64,000 bases of DNA from assembly GCA_024648695.1 (NCBI GenBank), contig JACAVV010000007.1, positions 62,001-126,000 on the forward strand. The letters run 5' to 3'. The notes under the pieces are model-generated. The model did no database searches. It had not been told where the DNA came from and saw only the letters and a list, made by a program, of their open reading frames with translations. This document shows positions 37,091 to 46,134 of this stretch, one piece after another (position 1 is the stretch's first letter; every line of letters begins with the position of its first letter). Source of the DNA: Nitrospina sp. GTDB lineage: Bacteria; Nitrospinota; Nitrospinia; Nitrospinales; JACRGP01. The position numbers and the translations under genes were made by a program.

Positions 37091-37873
37091 ATGTTTAAAC
37101 AATACCAAAAAGTCTTTTGCGCGATAGGTATTGGGGCTTTATTGTCTTTAGCTTCAAGTTGGGAACTATCCGCTGAGGAAAACCCGGGTGATCAATTAAA
37201 GCAACCGCCTGTTTCAAATGAAGTTATTAAAAAGAAAACCGCGGTAAAAAAGACTAAACCGGTAGCGAAAAAAAGAAAGCCGCTTCCTGAAGGAAAGGTT
37301 TCTGCTGATCAGGTATCAAAACCGACTGTTAAAAAGTCAAGGCCCAGGGTCAATAAATCGAATTCGCCTCAAAGGCGGGTCAGGCCCAAAGTTAATGTTC
37401 CTGAATCGGCAAGAAAACAAAGAAACCCGGGAGCGAGAAGGTCTCAAAAACTAAAAAAATCTGCGCGCAAACCTGCCAGGGTTGAAGATGATGTTTTGGA
37501 AAAAGGTGAAATCCTGGAAAATGACGATGCGCTGGAAAGTGATAGTAACAAGGATTACGAAACCGATGATTTCGAGATTTCGGGTTTAGTGATGGATTCG
37601 ACGGTCACCAAAGCGGGTCGTGATTTTTACGATTTTTTCAACACATTTTGGCAGGCACCCGATGGGCTTTCTTTTACTATTAATATATCGGAAAGGGCGG
37701 ATGGTTTTCGGGGAAGTTACATTTGGGTATATGTAGATGAAAGAATTGTATTTCAGGGGGCTTTGAATCCAAGGTCTGATTTAATCGAAGGTAACGCGCA
37801 GAATGCGGCGAAGCGGGCAAGGTCATTTATTATCAACCGCAAAAATACCGCTGATCAGTTAGAGTTGTATTGA
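37091..37873 (+). CDS. csgE: Curli assembly protein CsgE with basic extension
   Basis: A 260-residue protein, about twice the usual CsgE length (~130). It has a signal peptide (1-28). A Lys/Arg/Pro-rich low-complexity linker (about 40-130) and an acidic patch (130-152) lead to the CsgE domain (about 155-255), with FEISGLVMDSTVTKAGRDFY, then WQAPDGLSFTINI and the SYIWVYVDERIVFQ strand. CsgE caps the periplasmic face of the CsgG channel and selects substrate. The gene is first in csgE-csgF-csgG, with a 67-bp gap to csgF. The long basic linker is unusual and might bind peptidoglycan, nucleic acid or acidic substrate (inference). Confidence 0.87.
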   Translation: MFKQYQKVFCAIGIGALLSLASSWELSAEENPGDQLKQPPVSNEVIKKKTAVKKTKPVAKKRKPLPEGKVSADQVSKPTVKKSRPRVNKSNSPQRRVRPKVNVPESARKQRNPGARRSQKLKKSARKPARVEDDVLEKGEILENDDALESDSNKDYETDDFEISGLVMDSTVTKAGRDFYDFFNTFWQAPDGLSFTINISERADGFRGSYIWVYVDERIVFQGALNPRSDLIEGNAQNAAKRARSFIINRKNTADQLELY

Positions 37874-37940
37874 AAAAACAGTTTTTTATTTATGGATTAT
37901 CTGTTATTTTACCCGCGTTCCTTTTTGTTGAGGTAAAACC

Positions 37941-38363
37941 ATGAAAATTATTAAATCATTAGTTCCATTTGCTTTTTTTATAGCTACGCTGTTTTTTATG
38001 AGTCAGGTTTCTGCTGGAGAACTGACCTTTAAATTTATCAACCCCAACTTTGGCGGCAGTCCCTTCAATGGGACGCCTTTATTGAATAATGCCCTGGCTC
38101 AGGATGAGTTTGAAGACCCCGATGAACAGGATGATGAATCCTCTGCGGAGGAATTTGCGGATCGACTGGACCGGCAGATATTAAGTCGTTTATCCCGAAG
38201 GTTGGTGGATAACGCCTTTGGTGAAGAGGGTGAAATTGTAGAGGGGACCATTGAGACGGGAATCAACACGATTAATATTGAAGAGACTCCAGAGTCCACA
38301 ATTGTAACGATTACCAATCCTTCAACAGGGGAAACCACCGTGGTAGAGGTGCCCTTTTTCTAA
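37941..38363 (+). CDS. csgF: Curli assembly protein CsgF
   Basis: A 140-residue exported protein. The signal peptide ends at VSA-GE (about 25-26). The mature N-terminus carries the CsgF signature LTFKFINPNFGGSPFNG, the part that inserts into the CsgG pore and forms a second constriction. An acidic middle (DEFEDPDEQDDE) follows, then a C-terminal strand-rich part with TIVTITNPSTGET. GAGGT lies six bases before the ATG. 22 bp separate it from csgG. CsgF normally couples secreted CsgB nucleator to the channel, yet no csgB is seen here. Confidence 0.92.
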   Translation: MKIIKSLVPFAFFIATLFFMSQVSAGELTFKFINPNFGGSPFNGTPLLNNALAQDEFEDPDEQDDESSAEEFADRLDRQILSRLSRRLVDNAFGEEGEIVEGTIETGINTINIEETPESTIVTITNPSTGETTVVEVPFF

Positions 38364-38385
38364 AAAAGGAAACGGAAAGCTGAGG

Positions 38386-39339
38386 ATGATAAAACTGACG
38401 GGTATTCTTAAACCAATTTTATGTCTACTTATAATCATTCCGTTTTTTGGCTGTTCTGCCAAGGTGAAACCGTTTCGTTCCACCAAAGCCCAAATCGGAT
38501 ATGAAACTCAGGTGAGTAAGGACCTGAGATCGTTGCCTCCGCCCAAAGAGAAAATCGTCGTTTCCGTATACAAGTTTCGCGACCAGACGGGTCAGTATAA
38601 GCCTGGAGGCTCTGTGGTTACCTATTCGACAGCGGTAACCCAGGGTGCGACTTCCATGTTGATCAAAGCCTTGTCCGATGCGGGCAGGGGGGAATGGTTC
38701 ACGGTTCTGGAACGGGAATCCTTGTCCAATTTGCTAAACGAACGGAAGATCATTCGTCAAACTCGTAAACAATATCTTTCGAAAAAAAATCAAAGGAAAT
38801 CTCCGGCCCTGCCTCCATTGCTGTTTGCGCCGATCATGCTGGATGGCGGTATTATCGCTTATGAAAGCAATTTGCTGACCGGTGGTCTGGGCGCGCGTTA
38901 TTTAGGCATCGGAGGGTTCACGGAATTTGCCCGCGATACCGTCACCATCTATTTAAGGGCGGTTTCGGTTAAGAACGGACGGGTATTGAAATCGGTCGAT
39001 ACCAGCAAAACGATCTTTTCCGTCCAGTTGGATACCGGCGTGTTCAAGTTTGTCAGCTTCAAGGATCTGCTGGAAGTCGAAACCGGTTTTGCTACGAACG
39101 AACCGCCACAGATGGCCGTTCTGGAAGCGATCGAAAAAGGCGTTTACAGCATGATCATGGAAGGGTTGATGGATGGTTTGTGGTCGTTACAAGATCCCTC
39201 GCTGAACAAATCCTACATTAGCAGTTACCTTAGAGATAAAAGAGCCGAGGTGATGGCGGTTTTCGATGACCGGGGCAACCTTACTGGATTTAAACCAGTT
39301 CCTAAGAAAAAATGGTTCCGCCGTACCAAATCGCAATAA
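38386..39339 (+). CDS. csgG: Curli export channel lipoprotein CsgG
   Basis: A 317-residue outer-membrane lipoprotein that forms the nonameric curli secretion pore. The lipobox is FFGC with Cys23. The family core is complete: YKFRDQTGQYKP, GATSMLIKALSDAG, WFTVLERESLSNLLNERKI, the transmembrane hairpin regions with DGGIIAYESNLLTGGLGARYLG, TVTIYLRAVSVKNGRVL and the second hairpin around SVQLDTGVFKFV. Length is near the usual ~280 plus a short basic C-tail. It ends the csgEFG operon and is followed by a terminator. Substrate genes (csgA/csgB) are missing from the window. Confidence 0.94.
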   Translation: MIKLTGILKPILCLLIIIPFFGCSAKVKPFRSTKAQIGYETQVSKDLRSLPPPKEKIVVSVYKFRDQTGQYKPGGSVVTYSTAVTQGATSMLIKALSDAGRGEWFTVLERESLSNLLNERKIIRQTRKQYLSKKNQRKSPALPPLLFAPIMLDGGIIAYESNLLTGGLGARYLGIGGFTEFARDTVTIYLRAVSVKNGRVLKSVDTSKTIFSVQLDTGVFKFVSFKDLLEVETGFATNEPPQMAVLEAIEKGVYSMIMEGLMDGLWSLQDPSLNKSYISSYLRDKRAEVMAVFDDRGNLTGFKPVPKKKWFRRTKSQ

Positions 39340-39369
39340 ATTCTTTGTCCGAAATTTAAAAATATTAAT

Positions 39370-39405
39370 AACCGCTTTTCCCTTGATTAAAGGGAAAGCG
39401 GTTTT
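39370..39405. terminator. Bidirectional terminator csgG / metalloprotease
   Basis: A 14-15 bp stem AACCGCTTTCCCTT-type with a four-base loop, T-run on the plus side and A-run on the other. It lies between two convergent genes and serves both. Confidence 0.85.
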
Positions 39406-39406
39406 T

Positions 39407-40267
39407 TTATGAAATAATATCGAGGAGATTACCCGTGGTGGCCGGTGCGCCAGTGAACTGGGAAATGATGCGCTGGTTTTGAGGGTTTGCCGTGTTGGAC
39501 CCGGAGCCTGACCCTTCAGTACCGGAAGATTCGCTTTTTCCTGGAGATTCGGATCCTTCAGTGCTTACAACGGAGTTTTCCTCTTCAGAATCCGATTCCC
39601 GGCTTTCCTCCAGTTCTTCCCTTTTTTGGGCGGCCAATTCCTGACGGGCCTTGGTTTCCAACGCCCGGGCCTTGGCCGCTACCTGAACATCCTGACCCGA
39701 AGGTTCAGCGGGAGCCAGGGCGGCTCGACGAATGGTCTGCGCTTTTTGAATGGTCGCTTGCGGATCGTTGGGTACCTCGGAGGTATCGATGGAAACCTCA
39801 CCCCCTATGGCATAACGTCTTCCATCAGGCCCAGTCTGGTAAGTATAGGTTGGACCGCCACGGGCATGGGGACCAGCTGCCGCTTTATGGGCCTGCTCGT
39901 GGGCACGCACTTCCCGATCACGAGCTTGCAGTTCTTCGACAATTTGCTGTTCTTCTTCTGTTAATTCGCCTCCGGGAACTGGATTGCCTCCGCCATCCGT
40001 AGCTTCTCCGGACCCGGAACTTTCTTCCGATTCTGTTCTTTGCTCATCTAACGCGACTTTTTGAGCTTCCGCTTCTTCCCGAGCCTCCTCTTCACATTCT
40101 TCACAATCCTCTCCTTGAACGAATATGAACTCAGTACTCGTGCGGATCGTTACACGGTCCTGAACCGCATTTGGATCCTGCGTTTGAGCAGGAACCATCG
40201 ATGGCGAAGAGTTCGACAGGTTGCGGGTACCAGGAACAATGGAATTTGGATGGAAATCGATTTCCAT
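39407..40267 (-). CDS. CJM1_0395/SprA-related putative metalloprotease
   Basis: A 286-residue protein of the SprA-related (putative metalloprotease CJM1_0395) family. The conserved core spans about 110-205. It includes REVRAHEQAHKAAAG with an HExxH-type zinc motif (HEQAH), GPTYTYQTGPDGRRYAIGGEV and the helix with KAQTIRRAALAPAEPSGQD. The flanks are low-complexity Glu/Ser/Gly regions. No signal peptide seen. Activity in this family has not been clearly shown. It is convergent with csgG and shares its terminator, so a link to curli export is only positional. Confidence 0.85.
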   Translation of the reverse strand: MEIDFHPNSIVPGTRNLSNSSPSMVPAQTQDPNAVQDRVTIRTSTEFIFVQGEDCEECEEEAREEAEAQKVALDEQRTESEESSGSGEATDGGGNPVPGGELTEEEQQIVEELQARDREVRAHEQAHKAAAGPHARGGPTYTYQTGPDGRRYAIGGEVSIDTSEVPNDPQATIQKAQTIRRAALAPAEPSGQDVQVAAKARALETKARQELAAQKREELEESRESDSEEENSVVSTEGSESPGKSESSGTEGSGSGSNTANPQNQRIISQFTGAPATTGNLLDIIS

Positions 40268-40504
40268 AAAATAAGCAAATCCCCAAAAAAAGAAAACAAG
40301 TCACTTTAGATAAAAAAGACGCTATCTTCTTTTTCGGCGAAAAAGTCCAAAACTTGAGGGTGTGCATGTAATTTTATGGGCTGGCAGTAGAGAGGAGAAA
40401 TATAAGGAGGAAATTTAAATCACGAAATTCTAATACAACCCAAACGAACTTCCAATTTGAATGGCATAGGATTATAATGTTATTAATTCTTTTAAGAGGT
40501 TCGT

Positions 40505-41200
40505 ATGGCAAAGGAAAATATATTGGTGGTAGAGGATGAAGAGGATATTCAGGAGCTTCTTCAATACAATCTCACCAAGGAAAATTATCGTGTGACCTGT
40601 GTGAGTTCCGGTGAAGAAACTTTGAAGGTGGCAAAAGCGGATACCCCGGATTTGATGCTTCTGGATCTCATGCTCCCGGGTATCGACGGATTGGAAGTCT
40701 GCAAATCCCTGAAGGGCGATCCCAAAACATCCAAAATTCCTATCTTGATGGTAAGCGCCAAAGGAGAGGAAGCAGATGTGGTAACAGGCCTCGAACTGGG
40801 GGCAGATGACTATGTAACCAAACCTTTCAGTCCGCGTATCCTTCTCAGCCGGATCAAGGCAGTCTTACGAAGGAAGCAGGGGGATGACGAGGAAAAGGAT
40901 AAGAACAACGAAACCATTGAAATCGGTGATATGGTTATTCATCCCGGAAGGCATGAGGTTCTGGTGAAAAATAATCCGGTCAAACTCACCTTCACCGAAT
41001 TCCGGATTCTTGAAGTGTTAGCCACCCGCCCGGGCTGGGTATTCACACGTAACCAGATTGTTGAAGCGGTCCGAAAAGAAAACTTCGCAGTCACTGACCG
41101 GTCGGTCGACTTTCAAATTGTTGGTTTGAGGCGAAAGTTGGGCGAATGTGCCCAATATATCGAAACCGTTCGGGGCGTTGGTTACCGTTGTAAAGAGTAA
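40505..41200 (+). CDS. phoB: PhoB-type response regulator
   Basis: A 231-residue OmpR/PhoB-family regulator. The receiver domain (1-120) has the acidic pocket VVEDEED and phosphoacceptor D54 in LLDLMLPG, with the Lys in DDYVTKPF. The winged-helix DNA-binding domain (about 135-230) has LTFTEFRIL and the TVRGVGYR wing. It is cotranscribed with a PhoR-like kinase two bases downstream. The phosphate role is inferred from similarity to PhoB/PhoR. No pst or phoU genes are in view, so the signal could differ. AGAGG lies five bases before ATG. Confidence 0.88.
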   Translation: MAKENILVVEDEEDIQELLQYNLTKENYRVTCVSSGEETLKVAKADTPDLMLLDLMLPGIDGLEVCKSLKGDPKTSKIPILMVSAKGEEADVVTGLELGADDYVTKPFSPRILLSRIKAVLRRKQGDDEEKDKNNETIEIGDMVIHPGRHEVLVKNNPVKLTFTEFRILEVLATRPGWVFTRNQIVEAVRKENFAVTDRSVDFQIVGLRRKLGECAQYIETVRGVGYRCKE

Positions 41201-41202
41201 GA

Positions 41203-42969
41203 ATGCAGAAGAAATGGCAGTTCTGGCAATTCCTTTCCTTCCCGCTTCTTGCTATCCCCTTTGGAATTGCCTTATTTGGCCTGATCGTTTTATACCAGTT
41301 TAAAGAATGGTATGACGAAAAGGCCCAAACGGGCCTTGAGTCCAATGTCCACCAGATACTCCCCTTGCTGGATTTTAACCTCACCTCAGAGTCCTATGCC
41401 CGGCTGGATAAACTCACAAAACGCCTCAAAGGAATGCCTCATCGTTACACCGTCATTCTGGCGAACGGAAAAGTGGTTGGCGACTCCAAAGACCTGCTCG
41501 AACGTTTGGACAATCATTCAGACCGGCCCGAATTTAAAACAGCGCTCCAGGGGAAAACCGGGATCGTAAAAAGGGTGAGCCGGCATCTGGACATACCCAT
41601 GGTATTTTGTGCGGTCCCGGTATTTAAAGAGGGTGAGGTTGTTGCTGTTGTCCGGTCTGCCTTGCCGGAAGAAGCTTTCTATTTTGAGTGGCGCGAATTC
41701 CGCAAACAGGTCCTCTTCACCAGCCTTGTTTTTATTGCCGTCTTTACGGCAATGGGTTTGGGATTGTTTTCACAAATTCTGAAATGTTTAGGGACCTTGA
41801 GGCAAGCGATAGTCAAACTGGCTAGAGGAGACCATGACTGGACCTTGCCGCCTGCCAATTACCGTGAACTGATCGACCTTTCCAAAGGAATCAAAACCTT
41901 GTCCGAACATTGGGCCCGAAAAATTCATCGGCTGGAATCGCAAAGGAATGAGCAACAAGCGGTTTTGTCCAGCATGGTGGAAGGAGTGTTCGCCGTCGAT
42001 AAAAACGAACGCTTGTTGAGCATGAACAGCGCCGCGTTTGATCTGTTGGGTATCCTTCCGGGAACGGTGCAGGGGCGGTCCATCCAGGAAATGATCCGGG
42101 TTACCGACCTCCAGCATTTTATTCGCAAGGTCCTGCAGGGGAATCAAAAGCTGGAAGACGATCTGGTGATCCACATCCGGGGAGAGGAACGTTTCATACA
42201 GGTCCATGGCACGGTATTGATTGATTCAAAGAATGAAGATATCGGCGCATTGATCGTATTGAACGACGTCACTCGTTTGCGTCGCCTGGAAAATATTCGC
42301 AAGGATTTCGTAGCCAATGTGTCGCATGAACTGAAAACACCCATCACTTCCATCAAAGGCTGGGTGGAAACCTTGCTGGGGGGCGGTGTGGAAGATGCGG
42401 AGGAATCGGCCCGGTTCCTGAAAATCATTTCCAAACAGGCGGATCGACTGCACGCGATTATTGAAGATTTGTTGAGCCTTTCAAGAATCGAACAGGGTGC
42501 CGAAAAGCAGGAGATAGAGCTGACCCGAGAATCTTTGAACAATGTGATTCAATCGGCGCTCATTTCATGCAACGGCAAGGCGGCGGAGAAAAAACTTTAT
42601 TTGGAAGTTGAATGCGATAAAGCCTTAAAATGGAATTTAAATTTTCCTTTAATAGAGCAGGCTCTGATCAACCTGATCGACAATGCGGTCAAATACTCCA
42701 ACCCTGAAAAAACCATATGGATTCGTGCCAGGGAGGAATCCGGAAAGCTTTATATCGAAGTAGAGGATGAAGGTTGTGGAATTCCCTCAAATCATTTGTC
42801 CCGATTGTTCGAACGGTTTTACCGGGTAGATCCGGCAAGAAGCCGAAAACTGGGAGGAACCGGTTTGGGGTTGGCAATTGTCAAACACATTGCCCAGGCG
42901 CATCGGGGTGAAGTTCAGGTAAAGAGTACCCACGGCGAAGGTTCCAGGTTCACTATCAAAGTACCCTGA
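41203..42969 (+). CDS. phoR: PhoR-type membrane sensor kinase
   Basis: A 588-residue kinase. Membrane helix about 5-30, extracytoplasmic domain (30-165), second helix (about 168-190), HAMP-like linker, PAS (about 250-360), HisKA with H375 in NVSHELKTPITSIKGW, and HATPase with NLIDNAVKYS, DEGCGIP and GTGLGLAIVKH. It phosphorylates the PhoB-like regulator encoded just upstream. The presence of a real periplasmic sensing domain separates it from E. coli PhoR, where sensing goes through PstSCAB-PhoU, and is closer to the Gram-positive type. Confidence 0.88.
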   Translation: MQKKWQFWQFLSFPLLAIPFGIALFGLIVLYQFKEWYDEKAQTGLESNVHQILPLLDFNLTSESYARLDKLTKRLKGMPHRYTVILANGKVVGDSKDLLERLDNHSDRPEFKTALQGKTGIVKRVSRHLDIPMVFCAVPVFKEGEVVAVVRSALPEEAFYFEWREFRKQVLFTSLVFIAVFTAMGLGLFSQILKCLGTLRQAIVKLARGDHDWTLPPANYRELIDLSKGIKTLSEHWARKIHRLESQRNEQQAVLSSMVEGVFAVDKNERLLSMNSAAFDLLGILPGTVQGRSIQEMIRVTDLQHFIRKVLQGNQKLEDDLVIHIRGEERFIQVHGTVLIDSKNEDIGALIVLNDVTRLRRLENIRKDFVANVSHELKTPITSIKGWVETLLGGGVEDAEESARFLKIISKQADRLHAIIEDLLSLSRIEQGAEKQEIELTRESLNNVIQSALISCNGKAAEKKLYLEVECDKALKWNLNFPLIEQALINLIDNAVKYSNPEKTIWIRAREESGKLYIEVEDEGCGIPSNHLSRLFERFYRVDPARSRKLGGTGLGLAIVKHIAQAHRGEVQVKSTHGEGSRFTIKVP

Positions 42970-43030
42970 GATAAGCCTCCGTTTTTTCTTCACAATAATG
43001 AGGAATGCAACAAGCCTGACTTTTAATTCG

Positions 43031-44044
43031 CTAGTCAGGATATCGGGAAGCTTTTTCAGATGCCTGTTCAGGCATAGGCCTGGTTTTCGGGCTTATGGTT
43101 TGAAGAATGTTTTTCAGAATCCGTTCGTCAAAGGAACCCCCCATATCATTTTTCATCATCGATAACGCGCGGGCCGGTGCAAACCTCGGGCGGTAAGACC
43201 GGTCGGAGGTCAGGGCGTCGAACACATCTATAATCGAGCAGATCCTCGCGTGCAGGGGAATTTCATCGCCCTCCAGACCAAAGGGGTAACCGGTGCCATC
43301 GAATTTTTCATGGTGGTGACCCGCCATTTCTAAAACTGTTTGGGAGTAACATTTCATATCGGAGAGAATTTTTTTTCCGGCGGCGGGATGCCTGCGAATG
43401 TGTTTGAATTCTTTCGGAGTCAGTTTCTCCGGTTTGCTGATCAGATCAAAACCCACTTGCTTTTTTCCTAAATCGAACAACATACCTCCCAGTCCCAATT
43501 CCCTTAAAGCGTTCTCATTCATTTTGAACGTCACACCAAGCGCCATGCAATACATTCCGACGTTGGCGCAATGAGTGTAGGTGTGATTCTCTTTGACCGT
43601 CATTTTAAAAACATCAGTGAAACCCGCTTGCAGATCCATCAGGTTTTGCTTCATCAATTCCACAACCGGATCCAGAACACGGAGCATGCGGTTGGTGGTC
43701 ATGTTGTCAAAATATTCCTGCAAGACTTTACAAGCCACCGTATAAACGCGTTTCAAAAGATCCAGGCTGGCTCCCCGTCGCTCCATTTCCTCCTGGATCG
43801 GCGCAATCAAACCTTCTTTGTAATAACGGATGAGATCGGTTTCATGGACATAAAAATCCTGCGCATCTTCCTTGTTCATCTCACTCGCAATCGTTTCGTG
43901 AAACGCAGGATCATAATGCGTGAAAAAGATATATTTGTCCTCATTATTGGCTCGGGTTTTGTAATAAATGTCAAAACCCTGGATCCAGTTGCGGTCCAGA
44001 AAGCGGTGAGTTATTTTTTTATAAAATTGATTGATTTCGCTCAT
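43031..44044 (-). CDS. HD-GYP-like protein with degenerate HD motif
   Basis: A 337-residue protein whose C-terminal half is an HD-GYP domain (about 150-315), the c-di-GMP phosphodiesterase fold. The GYP part is intact: HHHEKFDGTGYP (243-254), then HARICSIIDVFDALTSDR. The HD pair itself reads FD (F190-D191) rather than HD, so one metal ligand is lost. It may have altered metal use, reduced activity or only a binding role. The N-terminal half (1-140) is a helical domain I do not recognise. Confidence 0.82.
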   Translation of the reverse strand: MSEINQFYKKITHRFLDRNWIQGFDIYYKTRANNEDKYIFFTHYDPAFHETIASEMNKEDAQDFYVHETDLIRYYKEGLIAPIQEEMERRGASLDLLKRVYTVACKVLQEYFDNMTTNRMLRVLDPVVELMKQNLMDLQAGFTDVFKMTVKENHTYTHCANVGMYCMALGVTFKMNENALRELGLGGMLFDLGKKQVGFDLISKPEKLTPKEFKHIRRHPAAGKKILSDMKCYSQTVLEMAGHHHEKFDGTGYPFGLEGDEIPLHARICSIIDVFDALTSDRSYRPRFAPARALSMMKNDMGGSFDERILKNILQTISPKTRPMPEQASEKASRYPD

Positions 44045-44308
44045 AGTTTAAACAGGGCAGGCCAAACAGACAATGATTTTGAAATCTTATCATATTCCAG
44101 GGATTGATTTATAGACTGGGATCGTCTTTGATTTTTTTTAATTTGTAGCAAACCGGAGAAAATTGATTCATTCCATACAGAAAGGCCTTCCTGTCTTATC
44201 AAATGCCCACTTTCTTGTTACAATACCGCACAAATAATGGAAACAGGGTTGCACCCGGGTAATCTGAATTCAACCCGGAAACAACGTATCTTTTTTTGGA
44301 GATCTGGC

Positions 44309-45055
44309 ATGCATAAGTTGGTATTGCTTCGTCACGGACAAAGCGTTTGGAATCAGGAAAACCGTTTCACCGGATGGAAAGACGTCGACCTCACCGATCA
44401 AGGCCGGGAAGAGGCCCGCACCGGAGCGCGATTATTAAAAAGCGAAGGTTTCACATTTGACCTGGCATACACGTCCTTATTGAAACGCGCCATTCGAACC
44501 TTATGGATCACCCTCGACGAAATGGACTTGATGTGGATCCCGGTAACACGGTCCTGGCGCCTGAACGAACGCCATTATGGAGCGTTGCAAGGTCTGAACA
44601 AAACCGAGACGGTGGAAAAACACGGAACCGATCAAGTTAAAATCTGGCGCCGTAGTTACGAGACGCCTCCACCCGCACTGGAAATAGAGGATGATCGCCA
44701 TCCTTCCAAAGATCCGAGGTACGCGAATGTGGATCCCAAAGATCTGCCGGCGTCCGAAGCTTTAAAGCATACCGTGGACCGGTTTCTTCCGTTCTGGTTC
44801 GAAGAGATCGTACCGAAAATTGAAGACAATAAAAAGGTTCTCATTTGCGCACACGGCAACAGTCTGCGAGCACTTGTGAAACACCTGGACCAAATCAGCG
44901 ATCAGGATATCGCGGAGGTAAACATTCCGACCGGAATTCCCCTGGTCTATGAACTGGACGATCAATTGAAACCTATCCGGAATTATTATCTGGGGGATCC
45001 CGAAGCCGCCAAAAAAGCCGCCGAAGCGGTGGCCCAACAAGCGGGTGGAAAATAA
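44309..45055 (+). CDS. gpmA: 2,3-bisphosphoglycerate-dependent phosphoglycerate mutase
   Basis: A 248-residue dPGM, which interconverts 3- and 2-phosphoglycerate in glycolysis and gluconeogenesis. The catalytic phospho-His lies in [10 protein letters not shown] near the N-terminus. The general acid Glu is in ERHYGALQG and the second His is in [15 protein letters not shown] start at ATG 44309 with TTGGAG seven bases upstream. An in-frame ATG at 44237 would add 24 residues unlike the family. Cytoplasmic. A short Ala/Lys tail follows the family core. Confidence 0.94.
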   Translation: MHKLVLLRHGQSVWNQENRFTGWKDVDLTDQGREEARTGARLLKSEGFTFDLAYTSLLKRAIRTLWITLDEMDLMWIPVTRSWRLNERHYGALQGLNKTETVEKHGTDQVKIWRRSYETPPPALEIEDDRHPSKDPRYANVDPKDLPASEALKHTVDRFLPFWFEEIVPKIEDNKKVLICAHGNSLRALVKHLDQISDQDIAEVNIPTGIPLVYELDDQLKPIRNYYLGDPEAAKKAAEAVAQQAGGK

Positions 45056-45081
45056 GGGTGAGTTCCTGTAACCCCAGTTCG

Positions 45082-45116
45082 GAAAAAAACCTCCTCTCTC
45101 GTTAAGGGAGAGGAGG
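45082..45116 (-). terminator. Terminator of the recN-DUF4124 operon
   Basis: Stem CCTCCTCTC/GAGAGGAGG with an eight- to nine-base loop, followed on the minus strand by seven T. It lies just downstream of the last DUF4124 gene and is convergent with gpmA. Confidence 0.8.
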
Positions 45117-45129
45117 ATTGTCTGAATAA

Positions 45130-46116
45130 TCACCACATAATTTCATAAGGATACTTATTCCCCTGATACTTGATAGGTTCGCCCGTATCAAAGTGCTCGG
45201 TTTTATTGTTGATCTTCCCGTCTTTATTCAGGTCTATGTTGATCCCGTTATTGGTCGGATCGGCATCATTGTCCACCGAGTCGGCAAGATAAAAAGTAAA
45301 TTCCCGCCCCGCCAGGCGGATCGTTCCTTTCCACTGGGTGCGACTGTAATAGGTCACTTCGCGTTTTTTCCACATGGAATCATTGGTGAAGAACCAGGCC
45401 TTGTAATCGTCTTCTATGCCAGCTTTTTCAAATAGTTGGTCGAACGGAATCCTGATTTCTGCGGCATACACTCCGTTCCCCTGATTCTTTACAGGTGGAC
45501 CGTCGTCGGATAAATCCTGGTTGTGATTGAAATCGAAATACAGTTGTACGGCGTCGTTATCGAGGATATCCAAAGCAAACCAGTATTCGCGCGGTTCTCG
45601 AGTGCCTAGTTTTATAAAGCCGAAACCCTGTTCCGACCCTTCAAATTCTGGGGTTCCTGTCAAATTTTTCGGAGCTTTGGAAGACAACTTGACGCGATCA
45701 TTCCAACGCGCTCCTAATTTGAACCCGATGTTTTCCGCATCCAGGGAAACAGATATAACTTTCACTCCGGCAATTTGCTTGCGAAACTTTTTAATGGCCG
45801 GTTTCGGAGGGTTCGATTTATCAGACGTTATTTCCTGCTCAGTCTTTGGAGGAGCAACCGGGACCATCGGTGTCGCTTCGGGTTTCACTTTGCGCGGTTG
45901 ACGGGGGAAACGGTGAGGCCTATCGGATTCCATTCCCGGTATTTTGGATTTTTCCCGGTATTTCGGCGGGATTTTATGGGGCGAATCGGTAAAATGAAAT
46001 TTTCCCTTTTCATCCTTCCATTTGTAAACCGCGGTCTCCGCGCTACCGGGATAAAACAGAACCAAGGTCGTCATCAAAATAAATCTGGTACACTTGCTTG
46101 TAAAGTTACCTCTCAT
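45130..46116 (-). CDS. Exported DUF4124 protein (paralogue B)
   Basis: A 328-residue protein with a signal peptide (about 1-28), an N-terminal DUF4124 domain (AVYKWKDEKGKFHFTDSP) and a Pro/Lys-rich linker. A beta-rich C-terminal part carries three Asp-rich loops resembling Ca-binding sites (DFNHNQDLSDDG, DNDADPTNNG, IDLNKDGKIN). It is a close paralogue of the gene upstream (46135-47040), 18 bp away in the same operon with recN. Function unknown; probably periplasmic or cell-surface. Confidence 0.75.
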   Translation of the reverse strand: MRGNFTSKCTRFILMTTLVLFYPGSAETAVYKWKDEKGKFHFTDSPHKIPPKYREKSKIPGMESDRPHRFPRQPRKVKPEATPMVPVAPPKTEQEITSDKSNPPKPAIKKFRKQIAGVKVISVSLDAENIGFKLGARWNDRVKLSSKAPKNLTGTPEFEGSEQGFGFIKLGTREPREYWFALDILDNDAVQLYFDFNHNQDLSDDGPPVKNQGNGVYAAEIRIPFDQLFEKAGIEDDYKAWFFTNDSMWKKREVTYYSRTQWKGTIRLAGREFTFYLADSVDNDADPTNNGINIDLNKDGKINNKTEHFDTGEPIKYQGNKYPYEIMW

Positions 46117-46134
46117 CAGGTCCTCCTTGGTGAA

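Noticed and set aside
44237-44308. Longer N-terminus for phosphoglycerate mutase
   Set aside because: The 24 extra residues are unlike the family and the ribosome site is before ATG 44309.
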